DNA of 64,000 bases, from NCBI GenBank assembly GCA_947454705.1, contig CANGKZ010000005.1, positions 62,001-126,000 of the forward strand. The letters are read 5' to 3'. Each line of letters begins with the position of its first letter. Positions within the stretch are counted from its first letter, which is position 1. A model generated the notes under the pieces. It saw only the letters and a list, made by a program, of their open reading frames with translations. It searched no databases and was not told where the DNA came from. The translations under genes were made by a program, and so were the position numbers. Source of the stretch: Verrucomicrobiota bacterium (GTDB lineage Bacteria; Verrucomicrobiota; Verrucomicrobiia; Limisphaerales; UBA9464). Positions 1 to 9,192 of the stretch are shown one piece after another.

Positions 1-2
1 AC

Positions 3-1331
3 GGAGGATACGAGGCATTGAAGAAGGCGCTGGCGACCACCCCACGGGATCTTCCGGACGGCAAGAAGCTGTCCCCTCGCGAGGTCGTACGCGAGGATGT
101 GAAGGCCTCCGGCCTCCGCGGCCGCGGCGGCGCGGGCTTCAGTGCGGGGCTCAAGTGGAGCTTCGTCGATCGCCGCAGCGGCAAGCCGATTTATCTCATC
201 TGCAACGCCGATGAGTCCGAACCCGGCACCTTCAAGGACCGCCAGATCCTTCATAAGGACCCGCATCAGCTGATCGAAGGCATGATCATCTCGTGCTGGG
301 CCAACGACGTGAAGCTGGCCTACATCTACATCCGCGGCGAAATGCCCAAGGCGGCACGGCTGCTGGAGCAGGCGCTGGCCGAAGCGCGGGCTGCGGGTTT
401 CGTCGGGAAAAATATTTTGGGATCCGGCCACGACATCGAGATCCATGTGCACCGCGGCGCGGGCGCGTACATCTGCGGTGAGGAAACCGGCCTGATCGAA
501 TCGCTCGAAGGCAAGCGCGCCTATCCGCGCATCAAGCCGCCCTATTTCCCCGCCGTGCTCGGGCTCTACATGTGCCCGACGATCGTGAACAACGTGGAGA
601 CGCTCTGCCACGTGAAGCACATCGTGAACATGGGCGCCGCGGAATACGCGAAGCTCGGAACGCCCAACAACACCGGCACACGCATCGTCAGCCTCAGTGG
701 CGATGTGAACCAGCCCGGCTACTACGAGATCCAGGTGGGTCGCGTGACGCTCGGCGAATTGATCTTCGACAAGAACTTCGGCGGCGGCCTCCGTCCTGGT
801 CGTTCCCTCAAGGCGGTCATTCCCGGTGGTTCCTCCTCCAAGGTCCTGAAGGCCGGCGAGGTGTTCAAACTCAACCGCAAGGGCGCCGATGGTCAGATGA
901 CCAAGGTGGATGTCGCCCTGCTGGACCTGCCGTACGATTTCGATTCGCTCCAAGGTGCCGGCACGATGTCTGGATCCAGCGCGATCATCGTGCTCGACGA
1001 TTCCCGCAGCATGGTCGAGACGCTGGCGAATCTTTCCGAGTTCTACGCCCACGAGAGCTGTGGTCAGTGCACCCCGTGCCGTGAAGGCGCGCTGTGGCTG
1101 GCCAAGGGCACGCATCGCCTGGCGAATGGCGAGGGACGCAAGCAGGACGCCGCCTACCTCAGCCATATCGCTCAGAACATCCAGGGCCGCACCATTTGCG
1201 CCTTCGGTGAGGCCGCGTCGTGGCCCGTGCTGAGTTTCGTGAAAAAGTTCAAGGACGAGTTCGAAGCCAAGGGCGCAGCCGACGAGGCCGCGAATGCTTC
1301 GAAGAGTCCGGCGGCATCCAAATCCCACTGA
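3..1331 (+). CDS. nuoF: NADH-quinone oxidoreductase subunit F, 5'-truncated by window edge
   Basis: This is the flavoprotein subunit of complex I, which oxidises NADH through FMN and passes electrons to the N3 [4Fe-4S] cluster in the peripheral arm. The reading frame is open to the first base of the window and begins GGYEALKKAL, an internal NuoF motif, so the TTG at 18 is an internal leucine codon and the true start lies upstream. Counting from codon 18, the glycine-rich GRGGAGFSAGLKW nucleotide-binding motif is at about 34-46. The N3 ligands ESCGQCTPC give C348, C351 and C354, with the fourth at C394 (TICAFGEAA). The C-terminus ends in an Ala/Ser/Lys-rich tail. nuoG follows 13 bp downstream; nuoE is presumably just outside the window. 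Confidence 0.97.
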   Translation, partial: GGYEALKKALATTPRDLPDGKKLSPREVVREDVKASGLRGRGGAGFSAGLKWSFVDRRSGKPIYLICNADESEPGTFKDRQILHKDPHQLIEGMIISCWANDVKLAYIYIRGEMPKAARLLEQALAEARAAGFVGKNILGSGHDIEIHVHRGAGAYICGEETGLIESLEGKRAYPRIKPPYFPAVLGLYMCPTIVNNVETLCHVKHIVNMGAAEYAKLGTPNNTGTRIVSLSGDVNQPGYYEIQVGRVTLGELIFDKNFGGGLRPGRSLKAVIPGGSSSKVLKAGEVFKLNRKGADGQMTKVDVALLDLPYDFDSLQGAGTMSGSSAIIVLDDSRSMVETLANLSEFYAHESCGQCTPCREGALWLAKGTHRLANGEGRKQDAAYLSHIAQNIQGRTICAFGEAASWPVLSFVKKFKDEFEAKGAADEAANASKSPAASKSH

Positions 1332-1344
1332 TTTTTATTTCGCA

Positions 1345-3066
1345 ATGTCCGCCCCAGTGACACCCCCCGCGACCGCAGCCACCCAGGCCGCTCCGCCCCC
1401 GCCGGAGACCGTGACCGTCAAGGTCAACGGCAAGACCGTGCAGGTGCCCAAGACCATGCCCAACTGGCAGGGCAAACCGGAGGCCACGACCATGCTCCAG
1501 GCCGCGCGCTGCGCGGGCGTGGACATTCCCCACTACTGCTATCACGACAAGCTGCCGGTTGCCGGCAATTGCCGTATGTGCTTGGTGGAATTCGGCACGC
1601 CGATGATCGGACCGGACCGCAAGCCGGTGCTGAACGAAGACGGCTCGCCCAAGATCGCCCGCTCGGTCCTGCCCTACGAACCGGGCACGCCCCGCGGCGC
1701 CATCGCCTGCGCCACGCCGATCTCCCCGGGCATGGAGATCTATGCCGATTCCCCCGCCACCAAGCAGATGCGCGAGGCGGTGCTCGAATCGCTCCTGATC
1801 AATCACCCGCTCGACTGCCCGATCTGCGACCAGGCCGGCGAATGCAAGCTGCAGGAATACTCCGTGCAGCACGGCCAGGCAGAGAGCCGCTTCGTCGAAG
1901 CCAAGGTTCACAAGCCCAAGGCCGTGGATCTCGGACCGCGCATCATCCTCGACGACGAGCGCTGCGTCCTCTGCACCCGCTGCATCCGATTCACCAAGGA
2001 CATCGTCAATGACGACGCCCTCGGCATCGTGAACCGCGGGTCGTACAACACCATTTCCGCCTTCCCGGGCAAGACCTTCGACAACAACTACACCCTCAAC
2101 ACCGTGGATCTCTGCCCGGTGGGTGCGCTGACTTCGAAGGATTTCCGTTTCAAGATGCGCGTGTGGTTCCTCAAGGAAACCGCCAGCGTCTGCACCACTT
2201 GTGGTACGGGTTGCAACACCACCATCGGTTCCCGCGAGGGCGTCGTGCACCGGCTCGAGCCGCGCGCCAATGATGCCGTCAACGGCCCGTGGATGTGCGA
2301 CACCGGCCGCTTGAATTACAAGTGGATCGCCCGTGCCGACCGTCTCAAGGAAGTGCGTGTCGGGGGCCGGAAGTCGACGTGGTCCACCGCCCTGCGCGAG
2401 ATCACCGCCAAGCTTTCCACCGCACCGGCGGGCAGCGTCGCCATCGTGGCGAGCGCGCGTCAGACCAACGAGGAGTTGTTCCTTCTCAAGCGTCTGGCCA
2501 CCAAGCTGGGTGCGATTACGGATTCGATCGCACGGGAAGGGGAGCCGGACCGGCTACTCGTCTCTGGGGATCGCAATCCCAACAGCACCGGAGCGCGCCT
2601 CACTGGCGTGTCCTTCACCGAGGCTGGCATCCAGTTGCCGAAGATCGCCGCGGGCATTGCCTCCGGCACGATCCGCTCGTTGATCGTGTTCGGTGAGGAC
2701 GTGACCCAGCACGGCATCGACGCCTCGCTGCTGGCGAAGCTCGACATGCTGGTGGTCAGCGACATTTTGCCCAACGCCACCACCGAAGCCGCCACGCACC
2801 TGCTGCCGGGCGCTGCGGCTCCGGAAAAGCGCGGCACGTTTGTGAACGTCAAGGGACGCCTGCAGAAGTTCCACAAGGCCGTCGAGGCCCCGGGCGATGC
2901 GCGTCCTGAAATCGAATTCCTCCAGGAGCTGGCCGATGCCGTGGCCGGCCCGACTGGCACCTCCACCATCGAGGGTCTCTTCAACCGCATGACCGCAGAC
3001 ATCCCGGCCTTCGGGGGCGTCCAGTGGTCCGCGGTGGGCGATACCGGTGTCACCCTTTCCCTCTGA
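1345..3066 (+). CDS. nuoG: NADH-quinone oxidoreductase subunit G (short form)
   Basis: This is the large iron-sulfur subunit of the complex I peripheral arm. I start it at the ATG at 1345 (MSAPVTPP), 13 bp after nuoF, rather than at 1294, which would overlap nuoF. An N-terminal [2Fe-2S] ferredoxin fold (CAGVDIPHYC, CRMC) is followed by the His-Cys cluster motif around DCPICDQAGEC, then CVLCTRC...CP ligands. Next is a CxxCxxxCx27C set (CTTCGTGC...WMC) matching the off-pathway N7 cluster. The remainder is a shortened molybdopterin-oxidoreductase-like domain. At 573 residues it is much shorter than the roughly 900-residue E. coli protein, so a large part of the C-terminal fold is missing. The leader TTTTTATTTCGCA has no Shine-Dalgarno sequence. 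Confidence 0.96.
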   Translation: MSAPVTPPATAATQAAPPPPETVTVKVNGKTVQVPKTMPNWQGKPEATTMLQAARCAGVDIPHYCYHDKLPVAGNCRMCLVEFGTPMIGPDRKPVLNEDGSPKIARSVLPYEPGTPRGAIACATPISPGMEIYADSPATKQMREAVLESLLINHPLDCPICDQAGECKLQEYSVQHGQAESRFVEAKVHKPKAVDLGPRIILDDERCVLCTRCIRFTKDIVNDDALGIVNRGSYNTISAFPGKTFDNNYTLNTVDLCPVGALTSKDFRFKMRVWFLKETASVCTTCGTGCNTTIGSREGVVHRLEPRANDAVNGPWMCDTGRLNYKWIARADRLKEVRVGGRKSTWSTALREITAKLSTAPAGSVAIVASARQTNEELFLLKRLATKLGAITDSIAREGEPDRLLVSGDRNPNSTGARLTGVSFTEAGIQLPKIAAGIASGTIRSLIVFGEDVTQHGIDASLLAKLDMLVVSDILPNATTEAATHLLPGAAAPEKRGTFVNVKGRLQKFHKAVEAPGDARPEIEFLQELADAVAGPTGTSTIEGLFNRMTADIPAFGGVQWSAVGDTGVTLSL

Positions 3067-3078
3067 TCCCGCGCCGCA

Positions 3079-4167
3079 ATGGACTTCTTTCAAAATCTCG
3101 ACCCCGCGGTTCAGTTCTTCATTTTCAGCGCCGTGAAGATCGGTGTGGTCTTCGGCGTGACGATGTCCTTCGTCGCGTACTCGGTGCTGGTGGAGCGCAA
3201 AGTCTCGGCCTGGATCCAGGACCGCGTCGGCCCCAACCGCACATCGCCGCCGATCGCGCAGTTCATTCCCATCCTCGGACCCTTCCTCACCCGCCTCGGC
3301 ATTTTCCAGCCGATGGCCGACGGTCTGAAGTTCCTGCTCAAGGAGGACTTCACGCCGAACTACGTGCGTCTCGCGTATTTCTGGCTCGCGCCGGCCATCG
3401 CGGTGATCCCGGCCTTCCTCACGCTGGCCGTGATTCCGTTCGGCTCCACGCTGGGCAATCCGGACAACAAGATGGTCATCGCCGACCTCGACGTCGGCAT
3501 CCTCTACACCTTCGGCATCGTGTCGCTTGGCGTGTACGGCATCGTCCTCGCGGGCTACGCGGCGAATTCCAAGTACCCGTTCCTCGGCGGCATCCGCTCC
3601 ACGGCCCAGATGATTTCGTACGAAATCGCGATGGGCATGAGCGTCGTGTCGGTGTTCCTCCTCGTGGGGGATCTGAACCTCTCCAAGGTGATTGAGTATC
3701 AGGCCCACGGGGGCTGGCTGGTGTTCAAGCAGCCGCTGGCATTCTTCATCTTCCTCGTGGCGGCCTTTGCCGAAACGAACCGTCTGCCGTTCGATCTTCC
3801 GGAGTCGGAATCCGAACTCGTGGGCGGGTACCACACCGAGTACAGCTCGATGAAGTTCGCGCTCTTCTTCCTCGGTGAGTACGCCAACATGATCGCGAGT
3901 TCCGCGATGATGGTGACGCTGTTCTTCGGCGGATGGACGCTTCCGTTCCTCGGCGAGCCCGCCTCGGGATTGCTCGGAGGATTGCTTCACATCGGCATCT
4001 TCGTCGCCAAGATGGCCGCCTTCATGATTCTTTTCATCTGGGTCCGCTGGATGTTCCCGCGGTTCCGCTATGACCAATTGATGGACCTGGGTTGGCGCCG
4101 GTTCATTCCGCTGGCCCTGGCCAACATTCTCGTGACCGCCCTCGTCGTCGCCTTCGTGAATCGCTAA
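3079..4167 (+). CDS. nuoH: NADH-quinone oxidoreductase subunit H
   Basis: This membrane subunit of complex I sits at the junction with the peripheral arm and helps form the quinone-binding chamber. The 362-residue protein has about eight hydrophobic segments. It carries the family signatures SAWIQDRVGPNR near residue 45 and the acidic loop TNRLPFDLPESESELV near residue 234, which in NuoH contacts the quinone channel. The length is normal for bacterial NuoH (about 325-360). It starts 12 bp after nuoG and is followed 5 bp later by nuoI, which argues for co-transcription and translational coupling. Confidence 0.97.
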   Translation: MDFFQNLDPAVQFFIFSAVKIGVVFGVTMSFVAYSVLVERKVSAWIQDRVGPNRTSPPIAQFIPILGPFLTRLGIFQPMADGLKFLLKEDFTPNYVRLAYFWLAPAIAVIPAFLTLAVIPFGSTLGNPDNKMVIADLDVGILYTFGIVSLGVYGIVLAGYAANSKYPFLGGIRSTAQMISYEIAMGMSVVSVFLLVGDLNLSKVIEYQAHGGWLVFKQPLAFFIFLVAAFAETNRLPFDLPESESELVGGYHTEYSSMKFALFFLGEYANMIASSAMMVTLFFGGWTLPFLGEPASGLLGGLLHIGIFVAKMAAFMILFIWVRWMFPRFRYDQLMDLGWRRFIPLALANILVTALVVAFVNR

Positions 4168-4172
4168 TCCCC

Positions 4173-4766
4173 ATGAGCACCAAGGTTGTTGAACGCAAGC
4201 CTCTGTCCGCCTGGGAGCGGTCGTACATCCCGTCCTTCCTCGGTGGATTGGGCGTGACGTGGAATCACTTCAAACGCACGGCCCCGTTCCTCGGGAACAA
4301 GCCCATCACGATGGAATACCCCGAGCAGAAGTGGGTCGTTCCCGAGGGCTACCGCGGAGCACCGTATCTGGTGAAGGACCAGGAGGGTGCCACCAAGTGC
4401 GTGAGCTGCCAGCTCTGCGAATTCGTGTGCCCGCCCAAGGCCATCCGCATCACCCCGCCGGGTGAGAACGGACAGCCGGCCGACCGCGCCAACGCGGAAA
4501 AGATGCCGCGCGAGTTCGAGATCAACATGCTCCGCTGCATTTTCTGCGGACTTTGCCAGGAGGTTTGCCCCGAAGAGGCGATCTTCCTTCAGAAGGATTA
4601 CTCGCTCACCGGCACCTCGCGCGAAGAGATGGTTTACAACAAGGAGAAGCTCCTGAAGCTGGGTGGAACGCACGCCGGCATCCAGAAGTGGAAGCACAAG
4701 CTGGAAGAGGCCGAAGCCCAGGAATCGTTCCCCGTCGCGACCGAGCCCCAGAAGCACTCCCACTAA
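4173..4766 (+). CDS. nuoI: NADH-quinone oxidoreductase subunit I
   Basis: This ferredoxin-like subunit carries the N6a and N6b [4Fe-4S] clusters that relay electrons towards N2. I chose the ATG at 4173 (MSTKVVERKPL), 5 bp after the nuoH stop; the longer frame reads back into nuoH. Two CxxCxxCxxxCP motifs are intact: C76, C79, C82, C86 (CVSCQLCEFVCPP) and C122, C125, C128, C132 (CIFCGLCQEVCP). At 197 residues it is slightly longer than most NuoI proteins, with an extra helical, Glu-rich C-terminus ending in QKHSH. The leader is TAATCCCC directly before the ATG, with no purine-rich ribosome-binding site. Confidence 0.97.
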   Translation: MSTKVVERKPLSAWERSYIPSFLGGLGVTWNHFKRTAPFLGNKPITMEYPEQKWVVPEGYRGAPYLVKDQEGATKCVSCQLCEFVCPPKAIRITPPGENGQPADRANAEKMPREFEINMLRCIFCGLCQEVCPEEAIFLQKDYSLTGTSREEMVYNKEKLLKLGGTHAGIQKWKHKLEEAEAQESFPVATEPQKHSH

Positions 4767-4781
4767 GACCCGGCCCATCCC

Positions 4782-5288
4782 ATGCCCGAGCTTACCGACA
4801 TTCTTTTCTACGCCTTCGCCGGATTGACGCTGCTGTGCGGCTTCCTCTGCGTGGCGAATCCGTTCAGCCGCAACCCGGTCACGAGCGCGATGTTCCTCGT
4901 CCTCACCATCATCTCGATGGCGGGACTCTACGTGCTGCTCCACGCCTTCTTCCTGGCCGCAATCCAGGTGCTGGTGTACGCGGGCGCTGTGATGGTGTTG
5001 TTCCTGTTTGTGATCATGCTCCTCGATATCCGTGAGGAGGAACGTCGCAAGCTAAACGGCGCCGCCGTCGGTGTCGGGGCCATCGCCGTGGGCACGCTTG
5101 CCGGCATTCTCACCCGCGCCCTCTGGCACGCCGAACCGTTGGCCAAGGTTGCGACTTCGGAAGGCGCCACCCGTCCGCTCGGCAAGATCCTCTTCACGCA
5201 ATACCTGCTGCCCTTCGAGGTGCTGTCCATCCTGCTGCTCGTGGCCATGGTCGGCGTCATCCTGCTCAGCCGAAAGGAACTGAAGTAA
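4782..5288 (+). CDS. nuoJ: NADH-quinone oxidoreductase subunit J
   Basis: This is a small membrane-arm subunit of complex I of 168 residues, with about five transmembrane helices. The conserved region around [20 protein letters not shown] (residues 65-84) corresponds to the NuoJ helix that contains a pi-bulge in solved structures. The cytoplasmic loop REEERRKL follows. It starts 15 bp after nuoI. The 49-bp gap before nuoK is the longest inside this operon. Confidence 0.96.
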   Translation: MPELTDILFYAFAGLTLLCGFLCVANPFSRNPVTSAMFLVLTIISMAGLYVLLHAFFLAAIQVLVYAGAVMVLFLFVIMLLDIREEERRKLNGAAVGVGAIAVGTLAGILTRALWHAEPLAKVATSEGATRPLGKILFTQYLLPFEVLSILLLVAMVGVILLSRKELK

Positions 5289-5337
5289 CCCCGATGTCGC
5301 AACCGACTTCCGACCCACGATCCCCGATTTCCGCGTC

Positions 5338-5643
5338 ATGACTCCCGGCCTTCACCACTACCTGATCGTCAGCGGACTGCTGTTCAGCCTCGGGCTGTTC
5401 GGCGTGCTCGCCCGGCGAAACCTGCTGGTCATCTTCATGAGCCTCGAGCTCATGCTGAATGCCGCCAATCTGACCCTCGTGGCGTTCTCCCGCTTCAACA
5501 ACAACCTCAACGGCCAGGTCATGGTGTTCTTCATCATCACCGTCGCCGCCGCCGAGGTGGCCGTTGGCCTCGCCTTGATCGTCGCCCTCTACCGCAAACG
5601 TCAGTCCGCCCATGTCGAGGATCTGACCCGCCTGAAATACTGA
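5338..5643 (+). CDS. nuoK: NADH-quinone oxidoreductase subunit K
   Basis: This 101-residue membrane subunit of complex I has three helices and is related to MrpC of multi-subunit antiporters. The two buried glutamates needed for proton translocation in the family are present: E37 in [12 protein letters not shown] and E73 in [11 protein letters not shown]. The length is exactly typical. The start at 5338 is preceded by a C/T-rich leader (CCCCGATTTCCGCGTC) with no Shine-Dalgarno match. nuoL follows 17 bp later. Confidence 0.97.
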   Translation: MTPGLHHYLIVSGLLFSLGLFGVLARRNLLVIFMSLELMLNAANLTLVAFSRFNNNLNGQVMVFFIITVAAAEVAVGLALIVALYRKRQSAHVEDLTRLKY

Positions 5644-5660
5644 CCATTTTCCGACCTGCA

Positions 5661-7622
5661 ATGGACGCACACGCCGCCCAACACGCCATCGCCGCCACCC
5701 CGGCCTTCAGTTCCCAGCCGGAGGATCTGGCCTGGTTCATCCTGCTGCTGCCGCTCATCGCGGCCGCAAGCATCGCCTTTGGGGTGCGACGGAGTTCCTT
5801 CCTGTCGTCCACGCTGTCGATCAGCGCCACGGTCGTCGCCTTTTTCCTGAGCATCGCGCTGTTCCTCGCGTTCGGTGTCGGTGGCTACCCGGCCGTCACG
5901 TCTCCGTTCAACTGGATCCACGTCGGTGGCCTCCAGGTGGACCTCGGCGTCACCGTGGACCGCCTCTCCGTCCTCATGCTGCTCATCGTCACCGGGGTCT
6001 CCTCCCTGGTGCAGATTTACAGCACCGCCTACCTCAAGGGCGATCCCGGCCTGAGCCGCTACTTCGGCAGCATCAGCCTCTTCACCTTCTCGATGCTCGG
6101 CATCGTGCTCGCGGACAACTTGGTGATGATGTTCGTCTTCTGGGAATTGGTCGGTGTGTCCAGCTACCTCCTGATCGGATTCTGGTTCGATAAACCTTCT
6201 GCAGCCGATGCCGCCAAGAAGGCGTTTTTGACCAACCGCTTGGGCGACTTCGGATTCATGCTCGGCATCCTCGTGGTGTGGAGCGCGACCGGAAGTGTTC
6301 AATTCACCCAGATCGGCAATGTCCTCGGTGGGAATCCCGGCGCTCTCGGCGGACTCGCCTCGATCGCAGGTCTCCTGATCTTCTGCGGTGCCATGGGCAA
6401 GAGTGCGCAGTTCCCGCTGCACGTCTGGCTTCCGGACGCGATGGAAGGCCCCACCCCGGTTTCCGCGCTCATCCACGCCGCCACGATGGTCGCGGCCGGT
6501 GTGTACATGCTCTGCCGCGCGTTCGTTCTCTTCCAGGCCCCCGGTGCCTGGCCGGCGCATCTGTGGTTCCTCGGAAACATCTCGGCGCTCGACATCATCG
6601 CCCTCATCGGTGGATTCACCGCACTCCTCGCGGCGCTCATCGCGTTCCAGCAGGATGACATCAAGCGCATCCTCGCCTACTCCACGCTCTCGCAGTTGGG
6701 CTACATGGTGATGGCTGTCGGATGCGGCGGACCGGACGCGGCGATGTACCACCTCACCACGCACGCCGGATTCAAGGCGTTGTTGTTCCTCGGCGCCGGT
6801 GCGGTGATTCACGCCTGCCACCACGAGCAGAACATCTGGAAAATGGGCGGCCTGTGGAAGCGCCTCCCGATCACCTTCCGCACCTTCGTCATCGGTACGG
6901 CGGCTCTCGCGGGATTCCCGATTCTTACCAGCGGGTTCTACTCCAAGGACGCCATCCTGGTGGCCGCGCTCGACGGCGGACATCCGGTTCTCTTCGGCCT
7001 CGGGGTTCTCGTCGCCAGCTTCACCACCTTCTACATGCTGCGCTTGGTGATCGTGGCGTTCTTCGGACCGTACCGCAGCGAGGCGGCCTCGCACGCTCAC
7101 GAAGCTCCGATTGCCATGACCTGGCCGCTGATCACGCTGGCGATTCCCAGCATCGCGGTCGCCTGGTTCGGACTCGGTGATTACCTCTCCTCTCATTTCA
7201 ATCCCCACTTCCATGCCCACGAGGGCGGGGGATTGTTCGGTCCCTTCAACCACGCCCCGCTGGCGGCGGTGTTTGGCAGCGGAGCGTTGCTCTTCGGTGC
7301 GACGGCTGCCTTCGGTCTGTACTGGGGTGCGGACAGCGATCCGCTGCCTGCCCGATTGGGCCTGCTCGGTCGTGCGATGCGCAACCGGTTCTACTTCGAC
7401 GAAATCTACGAAGGCATCTTTGTTCCGATGCACGACATGCTCGGCCGCCTCTTCGGAGCGGTGGACCGCTGGGTCGTGTCCGGCCTCGGCATCCGTGGCA
7501 CCCACGGATCGGTCGAGCTCTTCGGCCGTGCCCTCCGATTGCTTCAGACCGGAAACCTCCAGACCTATACCTTTTTGTTCGCCGCGGGCGTTGCCGTGGT
7601 GGTGTTCGTTGCCACGAAGTAA
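5661..7622 (+). CDS. nuoL: NADH-quinone oxidoreductase subunit L
   Basis: This is the distal antiporter-like subunit of the complex I membrane arm. The 653-residue protein has more than a dozen hydrophobic segments. Visible signatures are the conserved Glu helix FVFWELVGVSSYLLIGFW (about residues 156-173), the broken-helix motif around PLHVWLPDAMEGPTPVSALI, and the long C-terminal extension typical of NuoL, which ends in the terminal helix near QTYTFLFAAGVAVVVFV. It lies 17 bp after nuoK and 21 bp before nuoM. A His-rich loop (HFNPHFHAHEGGG) occurs near residue 513. Confidence 0.97.
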   Translation: MDAHAAQHAIAATPAFSSQPEDLAWFILLLPLIAAASIAFGVRRSSFLSSTLSISATVVAFFLSIALFLAFGVGGYPAVTSPFNWIHVGGLQVDLGVTVDRLSVLMLLIVTGVSSLVQIYSTAYLKGDPGLSRYFGSISLFTFSMLGIVLADNLVMMFVFWELVGVSSYLLIGFWFDKPSAADAAKKAFLTNRLGDFGFMLGILVVWSATGSVQFTQIGNVLGGNPGALGGLASIAGLLIFCGAMGKSAQFPLHVWLPDAMEGPTPVSALIHAATMVAAGVYMLCRAFVLFQAPGAWPAHLWFLGNISALDIIALIGGFTALLAALIAFQQDDIKRILAYSTLSQLGYMVMAVGCGGPDAAMYHLTTHAGFKALLFLGAGAVIHACHHEQNIWKMGGLWKRLPITFRTFVIGTAALAGFPILTSGFYSKDAILVAALDGGHPVLFGLGVLVASFTTFYMLRLVIVAFFGPYRSEAASHAHEAPIAMTWPLITLAIPSIAVAWFGLGDYLSSHFNPHFHAHEGGGLFGPFNHAPLAAVFGSGALLFGATAAFGLYWGADSDPLPARLGLLGRAMRNRFYFDEIYEGIFVPMHDMLGRLFGAVDRWVVSGLGIRGTHGSVELFGRALRLLQTGNLQTYTFLFAAGVAVVVFVATK

Positions 7623-7643
7623 GTCCAGACGCCTTCCCCGACC

Positions 7644-9167
7644 ATGTCCCTCTCCCAACTCCTGCTGACTCCCTTCGCCGGGGCGTTGCTCGTCCTACTG
7701 GTGCCGGGCAACTACCGCGTCGTGCACCGCTTCATCGCCCTGGTGACCTCGGCGATCACCGCGATCGGCGCGATCTCGATCTTCGCCGGATTCAAAACCG
7801 GCGTTGCCGGAATGCAGTTCGAGGAATATGCCGCCTGGGTTCCCGCCGCCGGCTTCGGCTACCACCTCGGTGTGGACGGCATGAACATCGGTCTGGTCCT
7901 GATGGCCAGCCTCGTCGGGTTCGCCGCCACCTGCGTCTCGTGGGACATCGAACGCCAGCCGAAGCTGTTCTACATTTTGCTGCTCACCATGATCGGTGGA
8001 TCGCTCGGCGCGTTCCTCTCGCTCGACCTGTTCTTCCTCTACTTCTTCAACGAACTCGCACTGGTCCCGACCTTCATCATGATGGGCGTCTGGGGCCGTG
8101 GCGAGAATCGCAACTACGCCACCTTCCAGATCACGCTGTATCTTACGCTCGGCGCGCTGATCGGATTGAGCGGCCTCGCGCTCCTGTATTCTCAGTCCGG
8201 TGCGAACACGCTCGATTGGGTGACCCTCAAGGTCTGGCTCGCCGACAAGCCGCTCTCCAGCCACGCGCAGAACCTGATCCTCCCGCTGCTGCTCCTCGGA
8301 TTCGGAACGCTGGTCGGATTGTTCCCGTTCCATTCCTGGGCCGCACCGGGCTATGCCGCCGCTCCTTCGGCCACCGCCATGATGCATGCCGGCGTGCTGA
8401 AGAAGGTGGGGCTCTACGTGCTGCTGCGCGTCGCGATTCCGTTCTTCCCCGAATCGATGAACCACTGGGCCACGCCGCTCGCCGTGCTCGCCATGGGAAA
8501 CGTGCTGTACTGCGGATGGGTGGCGCTCCGTCAGCGGGATCTGTATCTGCTGCTCGGTAATTCCAGCCTCGCCCACATGGGCTTCTGCTTCCTCGGTCTT
8601 GCTGCCGCAGGCGTGATCGGAGTCACCGGCGTGGTGCTCATCATGGTCGCCCACGGGTTGCTCGCCGCGTTGAGCTTCGGACTCGTCGGTCACCTCACCA
8701 AGGCCACCGGATCTTCGGATCTGGACCGCCTCGGTGGACTCCTCAAGACCTTCCCCTTCGTGGGCGGCGCCCTGATCATGGCGTTCCTCGCGGGATGCGG
8801 CGTTCCGGGATTTGCCAACTTCACGGGTGAACTCACCGTGCTCTTCGGGGCCTGGAAATCGTTCCCCGTGTTCGTGATCGCAGCCGCCTGGGGCGGGTTG
8901 ATCATCGGCGGTGTTTACATGCTCCGCGCCATCCGCGACCTGCTTCACGGCCCGCTCCGCGAGGGATCGGTGAAGTCCGGCGATGCCGGCCCCTGGCGCC
9001 GTGTTCCATTTTTGGTGCTCCTCGCGGCCCTGATCTACTTCGGAGTCAATCCGGCTTCGCTGGTCGATCGGATCACCCCGACTGCCGAACGGATCGCCGG
9101 CACCCGCACCGCCACCGCCACCACGACCCACGCCACCGCCGCGGTGACGTCGCACGCAGCCCACTGA
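7644..9167 (+). CDS. nuoM: NADH-quinone oxidoreductase subunit M
   Basis: This is the second Mrp-antiporter-like proton-pumping subunit of complex I, 507 residues long and strongly hydrophobic throughout. The conserved glutamate helix appears as LYFFNELALVPTFIMMG (about residues 132-148), and the broken-helix segment as FPFHSWAAPGYAAAPSATAM (near residue 228). The C-terminus ends in a Thr/Ala/His-rich tail (TATATTTHATAAVTSHAAH). Both the position between nuoL and nuoN and the length are normal. The start at 7644 follows a C-rich leader. Confidence 0.97.
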   Translation: MSLSQLLLTPFAGALLVLLVPGNYRVVHRFIALVTSAITAIGAISIFAGFKTGVAGMQFEEYAAWVPAAGFGYHLGVDGMNIGLVLMASLVGFAATCVSWDIERQPKLFYILLLTMIGGSLGAFLSLDLFFLYFFNELALVPTFIMMGVWGRGENRNYATFQITLYLTLGALIGLSGLALLYSQSGANTLDWVTLKVWLADKPLSSHAQNLILPLLLLGFGTLVGLFPFHSWAAPGYAAAPSATAMMHAGVLKKVGLYVLLRVAIPFFPESMNHWATPLAVLAMGNVLYCGWVALRQRDLYLLLGNSSLAHMGFCFLGLAAAGVIGVTGVVLIMVAHGLLAALSFGLVGHLTKATGSSDLDRLGGLLKTFPFVGGALIMAFLAGCGVPGFANFTGELTVLFGAWKSFPVFVIAAAWGGLIIGGVYMLRAIRDLLHGPLREGSVKSGDAGPWRRVPFLVLLAALIYFGVNPASLVDRITPTAERIAGTRTATATTTHATAAVTSHAAH

Positions 9168-9192
9168 ACCTCCCCTCTTTTTCCGCACCGCG

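Noticed and set aside
18-1331. TTG at 18 as the start of nuoF
   Set aside because: The frame is open to the window edge and the residues before it (GGYEA) match the inside of NuoF, so 18 is an internal leucine codon.
5601-7658. Long antisense open frame (685 codons) opposite nuoL, and similar ones at 2554-4077, 7695-9188, 9709-11184 and 12830-14443
   Set aside because: These lie opposite strong genes; the products are rich in Glu, Arg, His and Gly with no domains, as expected from reading high-GC codons on the other strand.
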